Below, one piece after another: positions 1 to 7,629 of a stretch of 64,000 nucleotides of DNA. The stretch spans positions 682,001 to 746,000 of the forward strand of contig NZ_QOHI01000001.1 of assembly GCF_003319095.1 (NCBI RefSeq), written 5' to 3'. The DNA is from Blastococcus sp. TBT05-19 (GTDB lineage Bacteria; Actinomycetota; Actinomycetes; Mycobacteriales; Geodermatophilaceae). The position numbers and the translations under genes were made by a program. Positions within the stretch are counted from its first letter, which is position 1; the number at the start of each line of letters is the position of its first letter. The notes under the pieces were generated by a model that saw only the letters and a program-made list of their open reading frames with translations, ran no database searches and had not been told where the DNA came from.

Positions 1-320
1 CCCTCGGTGCTGGCCCAGACCACCCGGCACGGGATGTCGTAGCCGAACCGGGGGAGTCCCGCGGTGAGCACGACGACGGTGCCCGGGGTGCTCGCCGGTC
101 CGGTCGCCCGGACGCGCAGCCCCACCCCGCGCTGCGCACGCCAGCCGAAGACCGCGGCAGCGGCCCGCTCGAGGGCAGCCGGACCGGAGCCGACGACGGC
201 GGAGTGCTCGGCCAGGTGGTAGCCGGGCGGGAGCAGGTCCTCGCCGGTGCCGCCGACCTCGGGGTAGGTGAACGGGGCGTCGGCGAGCGCGGCGGGGTCC
301 AGGGCGCGGAGGAGTCCCAT
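1..320 (-). CDS. DUF1990 family protein, C-terminus cut by window edge
   Basis: The first 106 codons read from an ATG at 318-320. They contain FTYPEVGGT, LPPGYHLAEHS and YDIPCRVVW, which I recognise as the conserved blocks of the DUF1990 (UPF0548) family of about 160-180 residues; its function is unknown. The start lies directly against the stop of the glutathionyl-hydroquinone reductase gene upstream on the same strand, so the two are probably cotranscribed and translationally coupled. The 3' end runs off the window, so the C-terminus is unseen. Family assignment is fairly sure; role is unknown. Confidence 0.8.
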   Translation of the reverse strand, partial: MGLLRALDPAALADAPFTYPEVGGTGEDLLPPGYHLAEHSAVVGSGPAALERAAAAVFGWRAQRGVGLRVRATGPASTPGTVVVLTAGLPRFGYDIPCRVVWASTE

Positions 321-1334
321 CTACAGCTGCTGCGCGATGACCTCGTCCGCCGGCGCCGGGCCCGGGGGAGTGCCGTCGCCGAACGGGCGCCCGCCGAGGG
401 CCTCGCGGCCGTGCGGGGTCGTCAGCCCGGACAGGTCGGGGCCGGACGGCACGATCTGGGTCGGGTTGATGTTGGCGTGCACCTCGTAGTAGTGCCGCTT
501 GATGTGGTCGAGGTCCACGGTGTCGCCGAAGCCCGGCGTCTGGAACAGGTCGCGCAGGTAGGCCCACACCACCGGCATCTCGGTGATCTTGTTCCGGTTG
601 CACTTGAAGTGGCCGTGGTAGACGGCGTCGAACCGGATCAGCGTGGTGAACAGCCGGATGTCGGCCTCCGTGATCGTGTCGCCGACCACGAACCGCTGGC
701 CGGCCAGCCGCTCCTCCAGCCAGTCCAGGCAGGCGAACACGCGGGCGTAGGCGTCCTCGTACGCCTCCTGGGTCGTGGCGAACCCGGCCTCGTAGACGGC
801 GGCGTTGAGATCGGCGTAGACCCGCGCGTTCACCTCGTCGATCTCGCCGCGCAGCGCCTCGGGGTAGAGGTCGGGCGCGCCCTCGCGGGCGAAGGCCCGC
901 CACTCGGTCGCGAGGTCCAAGGTCACCTGGAAGACGTCGTTGGTGACGACGGCGCCGCTCGGCACGTCGACGATCGCCGGCACGCTGATCCCGCCGTCGT
1001 AGGTGGGGTCGGCCTTGTGGTACGCGTCGGCCAGGAACGCGATGCCCAGGACCGGGTCGACGTCGCCGGGGTCGAGCGTGAACCGCCAGCTGCGGTCGTC
1101 CTGGATCGGATCGGCGACCGCCACGCTGATGACGTCCTCCAGGCCCATCAGCCGGCGGGTGACCAGCGTGCGGCTGGCCCACGGGCAGGCGCGGCTCACG
1201 ACGATCCGGTAGCGACCGGGCTCGGCCGGCCGGCCGTCGCGGCCGTCGGCGGTGATCCGCTCGGTGAAGTGGAAGGGCTGCCGCTCGTAGCGGCCGTCGT
1301 CGGTCGTCGGAGGTGCACTGTTCGCCACGCTCAC
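321..1334 (-). CDS. glutathionyl-hydroquinone reductase (ECM4/YqjG-type glutathione S-transferase)
   Basis: 337 residues. The CPWA motif (catalytic Cys50) follows a short N-terminal lead, and a C-terminal all-helical GST domain contains LAGQRFVVGDTITEADIRL. This pattern is that of Xi-class GSTs, which reduce glutathionyl-hydroquinones. Actinobacteria usually use mycothiol (mshB lies at 17.9 kb), so the physiological thiol may be mycothiol; that is inference. The gene probably forms a two-gene unit with the DUF1990 gene, which starts at the base after its stop. Start taken at the first ATG; SVANSAPPTT looks like a flexible leader. Confidence 0.88.
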   Translation of the reverse strand: MSVANSAPPTTDDGRYERQPFHFTERITADGRDGRPAEPGRYRIVVSRACPWASRTLVTRRLMGLEDVISVAVADPIQDDRSWRFTLDPGDVDPVLGIAFLADAYHKADPTYDGGISVPAIVDVPSGAVVTNDVFQVTLDLATEWRAFAREGAPDLYPEALRGEIDEVNARVYADLNAAVYEAGFATTQEAYEDAYARVFACLDWLEERLAGQRFVVGDTITEADIRLFTTLIRFDAVYHGHFKCNRNKITEMPVVWAYLRDLFQTPGFGDTVDLDHIKRHYYEVHANINPTQIVPSGPDLSGLTTPHGREALGGRPFGDGTPPGPAPADEVIAQQL

Positions 1335-1379
1335 AGTCTCCCCTCGCGGAGCCCGGACCGCCTGCTCGTCCGCCGGCCG

Positions 1380-2921
1380 TCAGCTCGTGCGCGAGACGGC
1401 CGGCCGCTCCCGGAGGGCCGCGACGCAGGGGGCGACGTCCTCGAACGGCTGCGGACGGGCCAGCCAGTAACCCTGCGCGTCGTCGCAGCCGAGACGACCC
1501 AGCTCGTCCCACGCCGCACGGGTCTCGACCCCCTCGGCGACGACGCGGAGCCCGAGGCCGTGGGCCAGGTCGATCGTGCTGCGCACGATCGTCCGGTCGC
1601 TGGCGTCCAGCTCCATCGTCTGCACGAACGACCGGTCGATCTTCAGCGTGCTGACGGGCAGCCGCGTGAGGTACGCCAGCGAGGCGTGGCCGGTGCCGTA
1701 GTCGTCGACCGACAGGGCGATGCCGGCGTCGCGCAGCCGGTGCAGCACCTCCAGGGCCCGGCCCGGGTCACGCATGGCGGCGCTCTCGGTGATCTCGAGC
1801 TCCAGGCAGGAGGCCGGGAGGTCCAGGTAGTGCAGCAGGGCGGCGATCCGGTCGGCGAGGCCGGCGTCGAACAGGCCGCGGACGGAGAGGTTGACCGCGA
1901 CGGTCAGGTCCAGCCCCTCGTCCCGCCACCGGCGGCAGGCCGCGAGCGCCTGCCCGAGGACCGCGTCGGTGAGCGCACCGATCAGCCCGGTCTGCTCGGC
2001 CAGCGGGACGAACTCCGACGGCGGGACCAGCCCGCGCACCGGGTGCTGCCACCGGACCAGGGCCTCGACCCCGAGCACGCGGCCGTCGGACAACCGCACC
2101 CGGGGCTGGTAGTGGACCACCAGCTCGTCGTCGCGGACGGCGCGCCGCAGGTCGGCCACGAGGGTGAGCTGCGTGCCGCTGTCGGCGTCCATCGAGGGCC
2201 GGTAGACGGCCACGCCCGCGTGCTCCTCCTTGGCCGCGTGCACGGCCACGTCGGCGTGCCGGAGCAGGTCGGCGGCCGTGCCGGCCTCGGTCGCGATCCC
2301 GCAGCTGCCCTCGAGCTCCAGCACCGTGCCCTCGACGGTCACGGGCCGGCCGACGGCGGCCAGGGCGCTCTCCGCCACGCGCACGGCCTCGGCCTCCCCG
2401 CGCCCGGGCAGCAGGACCGCGAACTCGTCGCCGCCGAGGCGGCCGAGCACGGCGCCCGACGGGAGCTCGTCGCGCAACCGGTCGGCGATCTGGACGAGCA
2501 TGGCGTCGCCGACCGCGTGCCCGAGGACGTCGTTCACGTCCTTGAAGCGGTCGAGGTCGATCAGCAGCACCGGGACGGGCCCGGCCTCCCGGCTGCGGGT
2601 CAGCTCCTCCAGGAGCGCGGAGCGGCTGAGCAGCCCGGTCAGGTCGTCGTGGCGGGCGCGGTGCAGCAGGTCCTGCTCGGCGGCGGCACGGGAGAGGTGC
2701 TCCGCCTTGAGGTCGTCGGACCGCCGCTTGCCGAACACCATCATCAGCAGGTGCGAGAAGGCGAGGAGGAGCACGACGTGCGCGACGGGACCGGTCAACC
2801 GCCCCGGCAGGTCCCAGACGACGGACGCGACACCGAAGAGCAGGGTCAGGGCCACGACGGCGAGCGCCTCGCGCAGGACGCGGCGGCGCAGCGGTGCCAG
2901 GCGGGACGGACCCACGGCCAT
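1380..2921 (-). CDS. membrane-associated GGDEF-EAL cyclic-di-GMP protein
   Basis: 513 residues. Two hydrophobic stretches (about residues 18-58) precede a GGDEF domain with an intact RLGGDEFAVLL signature and an EAL domain with VEALVRW, NLS, EITE, DDYGTG, TLKID, AEGVE and QGYW. Both catalytic cores look intact, so it may make and/or hydrolyse cyclic di-GMP. The open frame continues upstream to 3713, but the ATG at 2919-2921 is chosen: an AGGAAGG ribosome-binding site precedes it, the upstream reading lacks protein character, and the divergent HipA-like gene lies there. No sensor domain is visible apart from the membrane segment. Confidence 0.9.
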   Translation of the reverse strand: MAVGPSRLAPLRRRVLREALAVVALTLLFGVASVVWDLPGRLTGPVAHVVLLLAFSHLLMMVFGKRRSDDLKAEHLSRAAAEQDLLHRARHDDLTGLLSRSALLEELTRSREAGPVPVLLIDLDRFKDVNDVLGHAVGDAMLVQIADRLRDELPSGAVLGRLGGDEFAVLLPGRGEAEAVRVAESALAAVGRPVTVEGTVLELEGSCGIATEAGTAADLLRHADVAVHAAKEEHAGVAVYRPSMDADSGTQLTLVADLRRAVRDDELVVHYQPRVRLSDGRVLGVEALVRWQHPVRGLVPPSEFVPLAEQTGLIGALTDAVLGQALAACRRWRDEGLDLTVAVNLSVRGLFDAGLADRIAALLHYLDLPASCLELEITESAAMRDPGRALEVLHRLRDAGIALSVDDYGTGHASLAYLTRLPVSTLKIDRSFVQTMELDASDRTIVRSTIDLAHGLGLRVVAEGVETRAAWDELGRLGCDDAQGYWLARPQPFEDVAPCVAALRERPAVSRTS

Positions 2922-3019
2922 GCGACCCCTTCCTCGTCGTCGGACTGGTATCGGCGTCCGTGCCGCCGGGGTTGAGCGGACCGGCGGAGCGGTCCCCCGG
3001 TCGGGTGGCGCCGCGCAGG

Positions 3020-3038
3020 TAGGTTGACCAGCACTGTG
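3020..3038 (+). promoter_or_regulatory. -10 element deciding the HipA-like gene start
   Basis: TAGGTT at 3020-3025 fits the actinobacterial TAnnnT -10 box and is followed after 10 nt by a GTG at 3036. The alternative in-frame TTG at 3024 lies inside this box, so a near-leaderless start at GTG 3036 is preferred. No separate ribosome-binding site is well placed for 3036. Confidence 0.4.
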
Positions 3039-3893
3039 CTGCCCGCCGTCACCGCCACCCGCTACGTCACCCCGCTGCGCGAGGGTGGCTCGCTGCCTGG
3101 GCTCATGGAGGCCGACGACCTCGGCACCTACGTGGTGAAGTGGCGGGCCGCCGGCCAGGGCGTGCGGGTGCTCGTGGCCGAGGTGGTCTGCGGGGAGCTG
3201 GCCCGGGCGCTCGGTCTGCCGGTGCCGGCCCTGGTGACGGTGGACGTCGCGCCGGAGCTCGCGCTGGGCGAACCCGACCAGGAGGTGCAGGAGCTGCTGC
3301 AGCGCTCGGCCGGGCGCAACCTCGGGCTGGACTACCTGCCCGGCGCGCTGGACTTCGAGGCGGGGGCCGACGGCGTGGACCCCGAGCTGGCCGGTCGCGT
3401 GCTGTGGTTCGACGCCCTGGTCGGCAACGTGGACCGCTCCTGGCGCAACCCGAACATGCTCTTCTGGCACGGCGGGCTGCAGCTGATCGACCACGGCGCC
3501 GCCCTCACGTTCCACCACCACTGGCCCGGCGCCGAGGCCGCGATCACCCGGCCCTACGACGCCTCCGCGCACGCTCTCGTCGAGTGTGCGCCCGACGTCC
3601 CCGCCGCGGACGCGGCCCTGGCCCCCCGGGTCACCCGGCCCGTGCTCGAGGGAGTGCTGGCGCAGGTGCCCGACGAGTGGCTGGAGGGGGCGACCCCCGA
3701 CGAGCCGCCGCACGCCGTCCGCAACCGCTACGTGGGGCAGCTGCTGGCCCGGCTGGCCGCCCGCGACGCCTGGCTGGCCGGCCTGGTGTCCGCCGCCGCG
3801 GCGGGCGGGTCCGGACGCCGCCGCACCCGGGTCGGGGAGAACCGTCCCGGCTGGCTGGGACCCCCGCCGCCCGAGGGGATGAGCCAGCGATGA
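3036..3893 (+). CDS. HipA-like kinase family protein
   Basis: About 285 residues. TYVVKWR (candidate ATP-binding Lys), a GNVDRSWRNPNMLFW catalytic-loop-like segment and LQLIDHGAAL (metal-binding Asp) match the compact HipA-like kinase family that lacks the HipA N-terminal domain. The gene overlaps the following DUF3037 gene by 4 nt (ATGA); these families are commonly neighbours in actinobacteria. Unlike HipBA there is no HTH partner here, so a toxin-antitoxin role is not supported. Substrate unknown. Start set at GTG 3036 because the upstream TTG (3024) lies in a putative -10 box. Confidence 0.8.
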   Translation: MLPAVTATRYVTPLREGGSLPGLMEADDLGTYVVKWRAAGQGVRVLVAEVVCGELARALGLPVPALVTVDVAPELALGEPDQEVQELLQRSAGRNLGLDYLPGALDFEAGADGVDPELAGRVLWFDALVGNVDRSWRNPNMLFWHGGLQLIDHGAALTFHHHWPGAEAAITRPYDASAHALVECAPDVPAADAALAPRVTRPVLEGVLAQVPDEWLEGATPDEPPHAVRNRYVGQLLARLAARDAWLAGLVSAAAAGGSGRRRTRVGENRPGWLGPPPPEGMSQR

Positions 3894-4282
3894 CGCGGGA
3901 CACCTTCGAGTACGCGGTGCTGCGCGTCGTGCCCCGCATCGAGCGGGGCGAGTCGCTCAACGCCGGCGTCCTCGTCTACTGCCGCCAGCGCGACTACCTG
4001 GGCTCGCGGCTGCACCTGGACCCCGGACGGCTGCGGGCGCTGGACCCGACCGCGGACGCGACGGCGATCGGCCGCGCGCTGCAGGCCGCCGCCGACGTGT
4101 GCGCCGCCGACCCCGGCGCCGGCGCGGCCGGGCGGGAGGCGCTCGGTTCCCGGTTCCGCTGGCTGACCGCTCCGCGCAGCACCGTCATCCAGCCGGGTCC
4201 GGTGCACACCGGGCTCACCGACGACCCGGACGCCGAGGCCGACCGCCTGCTCCGGCTGCTGGTCCTGCCCGTCTCCGGCTGA
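3890..4282 (+). CDS. DUF3037 family protein
   Basis: 130 residues beginning MTRDTFEYAVLRVVPR and containing GESLNAGVLVYCR, the conserved start of DUF3037 proteins. It overlaps the HipA-like kinase gene by 4 nt, implying translational coupling and a shared function, possibly a kinase/partner pair. No catalytic residues or membrane segments are evident. The C-terminus (DPDAEADRLLRLLVLPV) is typical of the family. Function not known. Confidence 0.82.
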   Translation: MTRDTFEYAVLRVVPRIERGESLNAGVLVYCRQRDYLGSRLHLDPGRLRALDPTADATAIGRALQAAADVCAADPGAGAAGREALGSRFRWLTAPRSTVIQPGPVHTGLTDDPDAEADRLLRLLVLPVSG

Positions 4283-4372
4283 CCGCCGGTACCCGCCGCC
4301 CGTGAACAGCGGATGGCGTCCGGCTTCACCCGCTGTGCGCTCCGGAGCCACGCTCCGGTCACGGTTCCTCCC

Positions 4373-4378
4373 TAGCGT
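4373..4378 (+). promoter_or_regulatory. putative -10 box for phoX
   Basis: TAGCGT fits TAnnnT and lies 36 nt before the phoX GTG start; an AGGAG ribosome-binding site sits at 4405-4409. No convincing -35 was identified. A single PHO-box-like unit lies further upstream but has no partner repeat. Confidence 0.35.
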
Positions 4379-4414
4379 TCGGTCCGGCCCTCCGCCCGAC
4401 CCCCAGGAGCACCC

Positions 4415-6427
4415 GTGACCCTGACGCCCCCGCGCTCCCTCGACGACCTCGGCCCGGACTTCGACGCGGACGACCTCCCGTCGAACGACACCGCCGCCAC
4501 CTCCCTGTCCGAGATCGTCGCCTCCCGGCTCTCCCGCCGTCGCGTGCTGGCCGGCGGCATGGCGGTCGCGGCCGGGTTCCTCACCACGAGCCTGGTGGAC
4601 CCGTCGCCGGCGGCGGCCGCCCCGGGCAGCGGCGGCGGAGGCCGTGGTGCGAAGGGAGGCCCGCTCCTCGGCTTCACAGCTGTCCCGCCGAGCACGGCCG
4701 ACGACGTCACGGTGGCCCCGGGCTACCGGACCACGCCGCTCATCCCGTGGGGGACGGCGATCCTGGGCAGCTTCCCGGCCTTCGCCCCGGGCACGCCCGG
4801 TGAGCAGCGTCCGGACGGGTCGGTCGTCACCACCGGCAACACCGCCGCGCAGCAGGCCGAGCAGGTCGGCATGAACCACGACGGCATCACGTACTTCCCG
4901 CTCGCCGACGGTCGCCGGGGCAACGAGCACGGCCTGCTGGTGCTCAACCACGAGTACACCGAGGAGGGGTACCTCCACACCGGCGGGTTCATCAAGGACC
5001 ACAAGCCGGCCACCGCCGAGGCGGTCCGCAAGTCGCAGAACGCCCACGGCGTCTCGGTGGTCGAGATCCGCAAGGGGGGCGACGGGCAGTGGGCGCCGGT
5101 GCGGTCCGGCAGGAACCGCCGCATCACCGCCAACACCCCGATGGCGCTGTCCGGTCCGGCCGCGGGTCACCCGCTGCTGAGGACCCAGGCCGACCCGTCG
5201 GGGCGCGCGTCGAAGGGCACGATCAACAACTGCGGCAACGGCGAGACCCTCTGGGGGACGTACCTGACCTGCGAGGAGAACTTCAACCAGTACTTCCGGG
5301 TCGAGGGCACTCACACGAAGGAGAACGCCGACCTGCAGAAGCGCTACGGCGTCGGCGGCGACAGCTTCGGCTGGGCGGCGCACGATCCGCGGTTCGTGGT
5401 CACGCCGCAGGACCCGAACGAGCCCAACCGCTTCGGCTGGATCGTGGAGATCGACCCGTTCGACCCGCGATCCACGCCGGTGAAGCGGACCGCCCTGGGC
5501 CGGCTGAAGCACGAGGACGCCTCGATGGTCATCAGCCGGGGCGGTCGCGTGGTGGTCTACATGGGTGACGACCAGGTGTTCGAGCACGCCTACAAGTTCG
5601 TCAGCGCGGACAACTGGAAGTCCATGCGGGCCCGTGGCAGGAGCCCGCTCGACGAGGGCACCCTGTTCGTGGCGAAGTTCGACGACGACGGCACCGGCCG
5701 GTGGATCGCGCTGGCCCACGGGCAGAACGGGCTGACCGCGGCCAACGGCTTCCCGGACCAGGCCACCGTGCTGATCAACGCGCGGCAGGCGGCAACGTTC
5801 GTGGGTGCCACCCCGATGGACCGGCCGGAGTGGACCGCCGTCGACGAGCGCACCGGCACCGTCTACCTGACGCTGACGAACAACAGCGGCCGGAAGCTCG
5901 TCGACGACCCGACCACGCCGTACGACGACCGGCCGAACGCCGCCAACCCGCGGGTCAACAACCGGAACGGCCAGGTGATCCGCTGGGACGAGCGAGGCGG
6001 TGACCACACCGCGACCGCCTTCGACTGGGATCTCTTCGTGCTCGCCGGCTCCGGCACCGGCGCCGACGGCTCCACCGTGGACCCCGCGAACGCGTTCGGC
6101 TCGCCCGACGGGCTGTGGGTGGACCCGGACGGTCGCGCCTGGATCCAGACCGACGGCAGCCAGCCCATCGCCTGCAACAACCAGATGCTGGCAGCCGACA
6201 CCGCGACCGGCGGGGACCGCCCGGAGATCCGCCGGTTCCTGGTGGGGGTCAAGGAGTGCGAGGTCACCGGCGTGGCCACCACCCCGGACCGGCGCACGAT
6301 GTTCATCAACCTGCAGCACCCCGGCGAGAACGGGGGCAGCACGTGGCCCCGCCTGGACGGCCTGACCGTCCCGCGCTCGGCCACCGTGGTCGTCACCAAG
6401 GACGACGGCGGCGTCATCGGCAGCTGA
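4415..6427 (+). CDS. phoX: PhoX family (DUF839) phosphatase, Tat-exported
   Basis: 670 residues. A twin-arginine signal SRRRVLAGGMAVAAGF near residues 39-60 ends at an Ala-rich cleavage region, so the protein should be exported folded by the Tat system (tatB is at 60.3 kb). The body has DUF839/PhoX blocks: LLVLNHEYTEEG, NNCGNGETLWGTYLTCEENF, GWIVEIDPFDP, KHEDASMV, and a C-terminal SPDGLWVDPDGRAWIQTDG. PhoX enzymes are metal-dependent secreted alkaline phosphatases used in phosphate scavenging. The long N-terminus before the RR motif is typical of actinobacterial members. GTG start supported by AGGAG five bases upstream. Confidence 0.9.
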   Translation: MTLTPPRSLDDLGPDFDADDLPSNDTAATSLSEIVASRLSRRRVLAGGMAVAAGFLTTSLVDPSPAAAAPGSGGGGRGAKGGPLLGFTAVPPSTADDVTVAPGYRTTPLIPWGTAILGSFPAFAPGTPGEQRPDGSVVTTGNTAAQQAEQVGMNHDGITYFPLADGRRGNEHGLLVLNHEYTEEGYLHTGGFIKDHKPATAEAVRKSQNAHGVSVVEIRKGGDGQWAPVRSGRNRRITANTPMALSGPAAGHPLLRTQADPSGRASKGTINNCGNGETLWGTYLTCEENFNQYFRVEGTHTKENADLQKRYGVGGDSFGWAAHDPRFVVTPQDPNEPNRFGWIVEIDPFDPRSTPVKRTALGRLKHEDASMVISRGGRVVVYMGDDQVFEHAYKFVSADNWKSMRARGRSPLDEGTLFVAKFDDDGTGRWIALAHGQNGLTAANGFPDQATVLINARQAATFVGATPMDRPEWTAVDERTGTVYLTLTNNSGRKLVDDPTTPYDDRPNAANPRVNNRNGQVIRWDERGGDHTATAFDWDLFVLAGSGTGADGSTVDPANAFGSPDGLWVDPDGRAWIQTDGSQPIACNNQMLAADTATGGDRPEIRRFLVGVKECEVTGVATTPDRRTMFINLQHPGENGGSTWPRLDGLTVPRSATVVVTKDDGGVIGS

Positions 6428-6442
6428 TCGGCGCCGTCGTCG

Positions 6443-6733
6443 TCACGGCAGGAGGGCGTCGATCCGGCGGGCCAGCTCCAGGTCCAGCTCGCTCACGCCG
6501 CCGGCGGAGTGGCTGACCAGGGACAGGTGCAGCGTGCGGTAGCGGAGGTCGACGTCGGGGTGGTGGTCCATCTCCTCAGCGACGTCGGCGATCGCTCCGA
6601 TCGCGGCGACGGCGTCCCGGAAGCTCGGCAGCTGCACCGAGCGGCGGATGCCGTCCCCGTTCCCCGACCAGAGCGGCAGGTCGGCGAGCGCGGCGGTGAC
6701 GGAGTCGGGGGAGAGTCGGGGAGGTCGCGGCAT
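6443..6733 (-). CDS. 4a-hydroxytetrahydrobiopterin dehydratase (pterin-4a-carbinolamine dehydratase)
   Basis: 96 residues, the normal family length. EEMDHHPDVDLRY carries the PCD/DCoH signature, with the histidine pair that binds the pterin. It would dehydrate 4a-hydroxytetrahydropterin for recycling. No pterin-dependent hydroxylase gene is nearby, so its partner is unknown. It converges with phoX (15 bp between stops) and lies 24 bp downstream of cysH on the same strand, so it may be read through from the sulfur operon. Confidence 0.88.
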   Translation of the reverse strand: MPRPPRLSPDSVTAALADLPLWSGNGDGIRRSVQLPSFRDAVAAIGAIADVAEEMDHHPDVDLRYRTLHLSLVSHSAGGVSELDLELARRIDALLP

Positions 6734-6757
6734 GCGGCAATCCTCCCGTCGGTCGGC

Positions 6758-7468
6758 TCAGGTGTGGAGGCCGCACTCCGTCTTGCCGCGGCCGGCCCAG
6801 CGCCCGGCGCGCGGGTCCTCGCCGGGGGCGACCGGACGGGTGCACGGTGCGCAGCCGATGGACCCGTAGCCGATCTCGAACAACGGGTTCACCGGGATCT
6901 GGTGCTCGACGGTGTAGGCGTCGACGACGTCCTGCGTCCAGGCGGCCATGGGGTTGACCTTGACCATGCCGCGCTTGGCGTCCCAGTCGACCAGCCGGGT
7001 GCCGGCCCGGGTGGGCGACTCGTCGCGGCGCACCCCGGAGCCCCAGGCGGCGAAGCCGGAGAGCGCCTGGGCCAGCGGCTTGACCTTGCGCAGGTCGCAG
7101 CAGAGGTCGGGGTCGCGGTCGTGCAGCTTCGGGCCGAACTCGGCGTCCTGCTGCGCCACGGTCTGCGCCGCGGTGACGTTGTGCAGCGTGATCGGCAGGA
7201 CGCTGCTGATCCAGTCGCGGGTGCCGATCGTCTCGGCGAAGTGGTAGCCGGTGTCGAGGAAGACGACGTTGACGCCGGGGATCACTCGGCTCGCCAGGTG
7301 CGAGAGCAGCCCGTCGGCCATGGACGACGTGATCGCGAACTGCGGACCGAACGTCTCCCCGGCCCACTGCAGGACGGCCAGCGCCTGCTCCACCGGGTCG
7401 GCGATGCCCTCGAACCGGGCGTCGGCCTCGGCCGCCAGCTCCGGCGTCGGCGAGATGGCTGTCGTCAT
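6758..7468 (-). CDS. cysH: assimilatory adenylylsulfate reductase
   Basis: 236 residues. The segment DLCCDLRKVKPL plus GCAPCTRP supplies the CC...CxxC set that ligates a [4Fe-4S] cluster in APS-reducing enzymes, and the C-terminal ECGLHT carries the catalytic Cys. It reduces APS to sulfite, feeding sirA next to it. ATG at 7466-7468 overlaps the stop of the 54-residue zinc-ribbon gene (ATGA). The frame stays open upstream to 7678, but that part antiparallels the neighbouring gene and is not protein-like. Confidence 0.93.
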   Translation of the reverse strand: MTTAISPTPELAAEADARFEGIADPVEQALAVLQWAGETFGPQFAITSSMADGLLSHLASRVIPGVNVVFLDTGYHFAETIGTRDWISSVLPITLHNVTAAQTVAQQDAEFGPKLHDRDPDLCCDLRKVKPLAQALSGFAAWGSGVRRDESPTRAGTRLVDWDAKRGMVKVNPMAAWTQDVVDAYTVEHQIPVNPLFEIGYGSIGCAPCTRPVAPGEDPRAGRWAGRGKTECGLHT

Positions 7469-7629
7469 TCCTGCACCCCCGTCGCGATCAGGCGGACCGA
7501 GAAGGCCCGCAGACATGCGCTGCAGCGCCACCCCTGGTCCTCGTGCGGGGTGAGGTCCTCGTCGCCGCAGTACGGGCAGTGGAACACCGGCAGCTGCCGG
7601 GTCCTTCCCGACGTCGGCTCCTCGCTCAC
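7465..7629 (-). CDS. 54-residue zinc-ribbon protein between sirA and cysH
   Basis: Small gene read directly from the minus strand. GTG (7627-7629) overlaps the sirA stop as GTGA and its TGA overlaps the cysH ATG. The protein has two zinc knuckles, CPYC (Cys18/Cys21) and CSAC (Cys36/Cys39), with HEDQGWRC between, and no other domain. The tight overlaps on both sides show it is translated as part of the sulfite-reduction operon. I recall similar small proteins between sir and cysH in other actinobacteria but know no assigned function; metal or Fe-S handling for the reductases is a guess. Confidence 0.85.
   Translation of the reverse strand: MSEEPTSGRTRQLPVFHCPYCGDEDLTPHEDQGWRCSACLRAFSVRLIATGVQE

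Noticed and set aside
204-2975. 923-codon plus-strand frame across the GST and GGDEF-EAL genes
   Set aside because: Low-complexity product; the minus strand carries recognisable enzymes with intact motifs.
3036-3893. HipBA toxin-antitoxin system
   Set aside because: The kinase lacks the HipA N-terminal domain and no HipB-type HTH gene is adjacent; it is better described as a HipA-like/DUF3037 pair.
4323-4333. PHO-box-like GCTTCACCCGC upstream of phoX
   Set aside because: Only one unit with several mismatches; the required adjacent direct repeat is absent, so phosphate control cannot be claimed from sequence.
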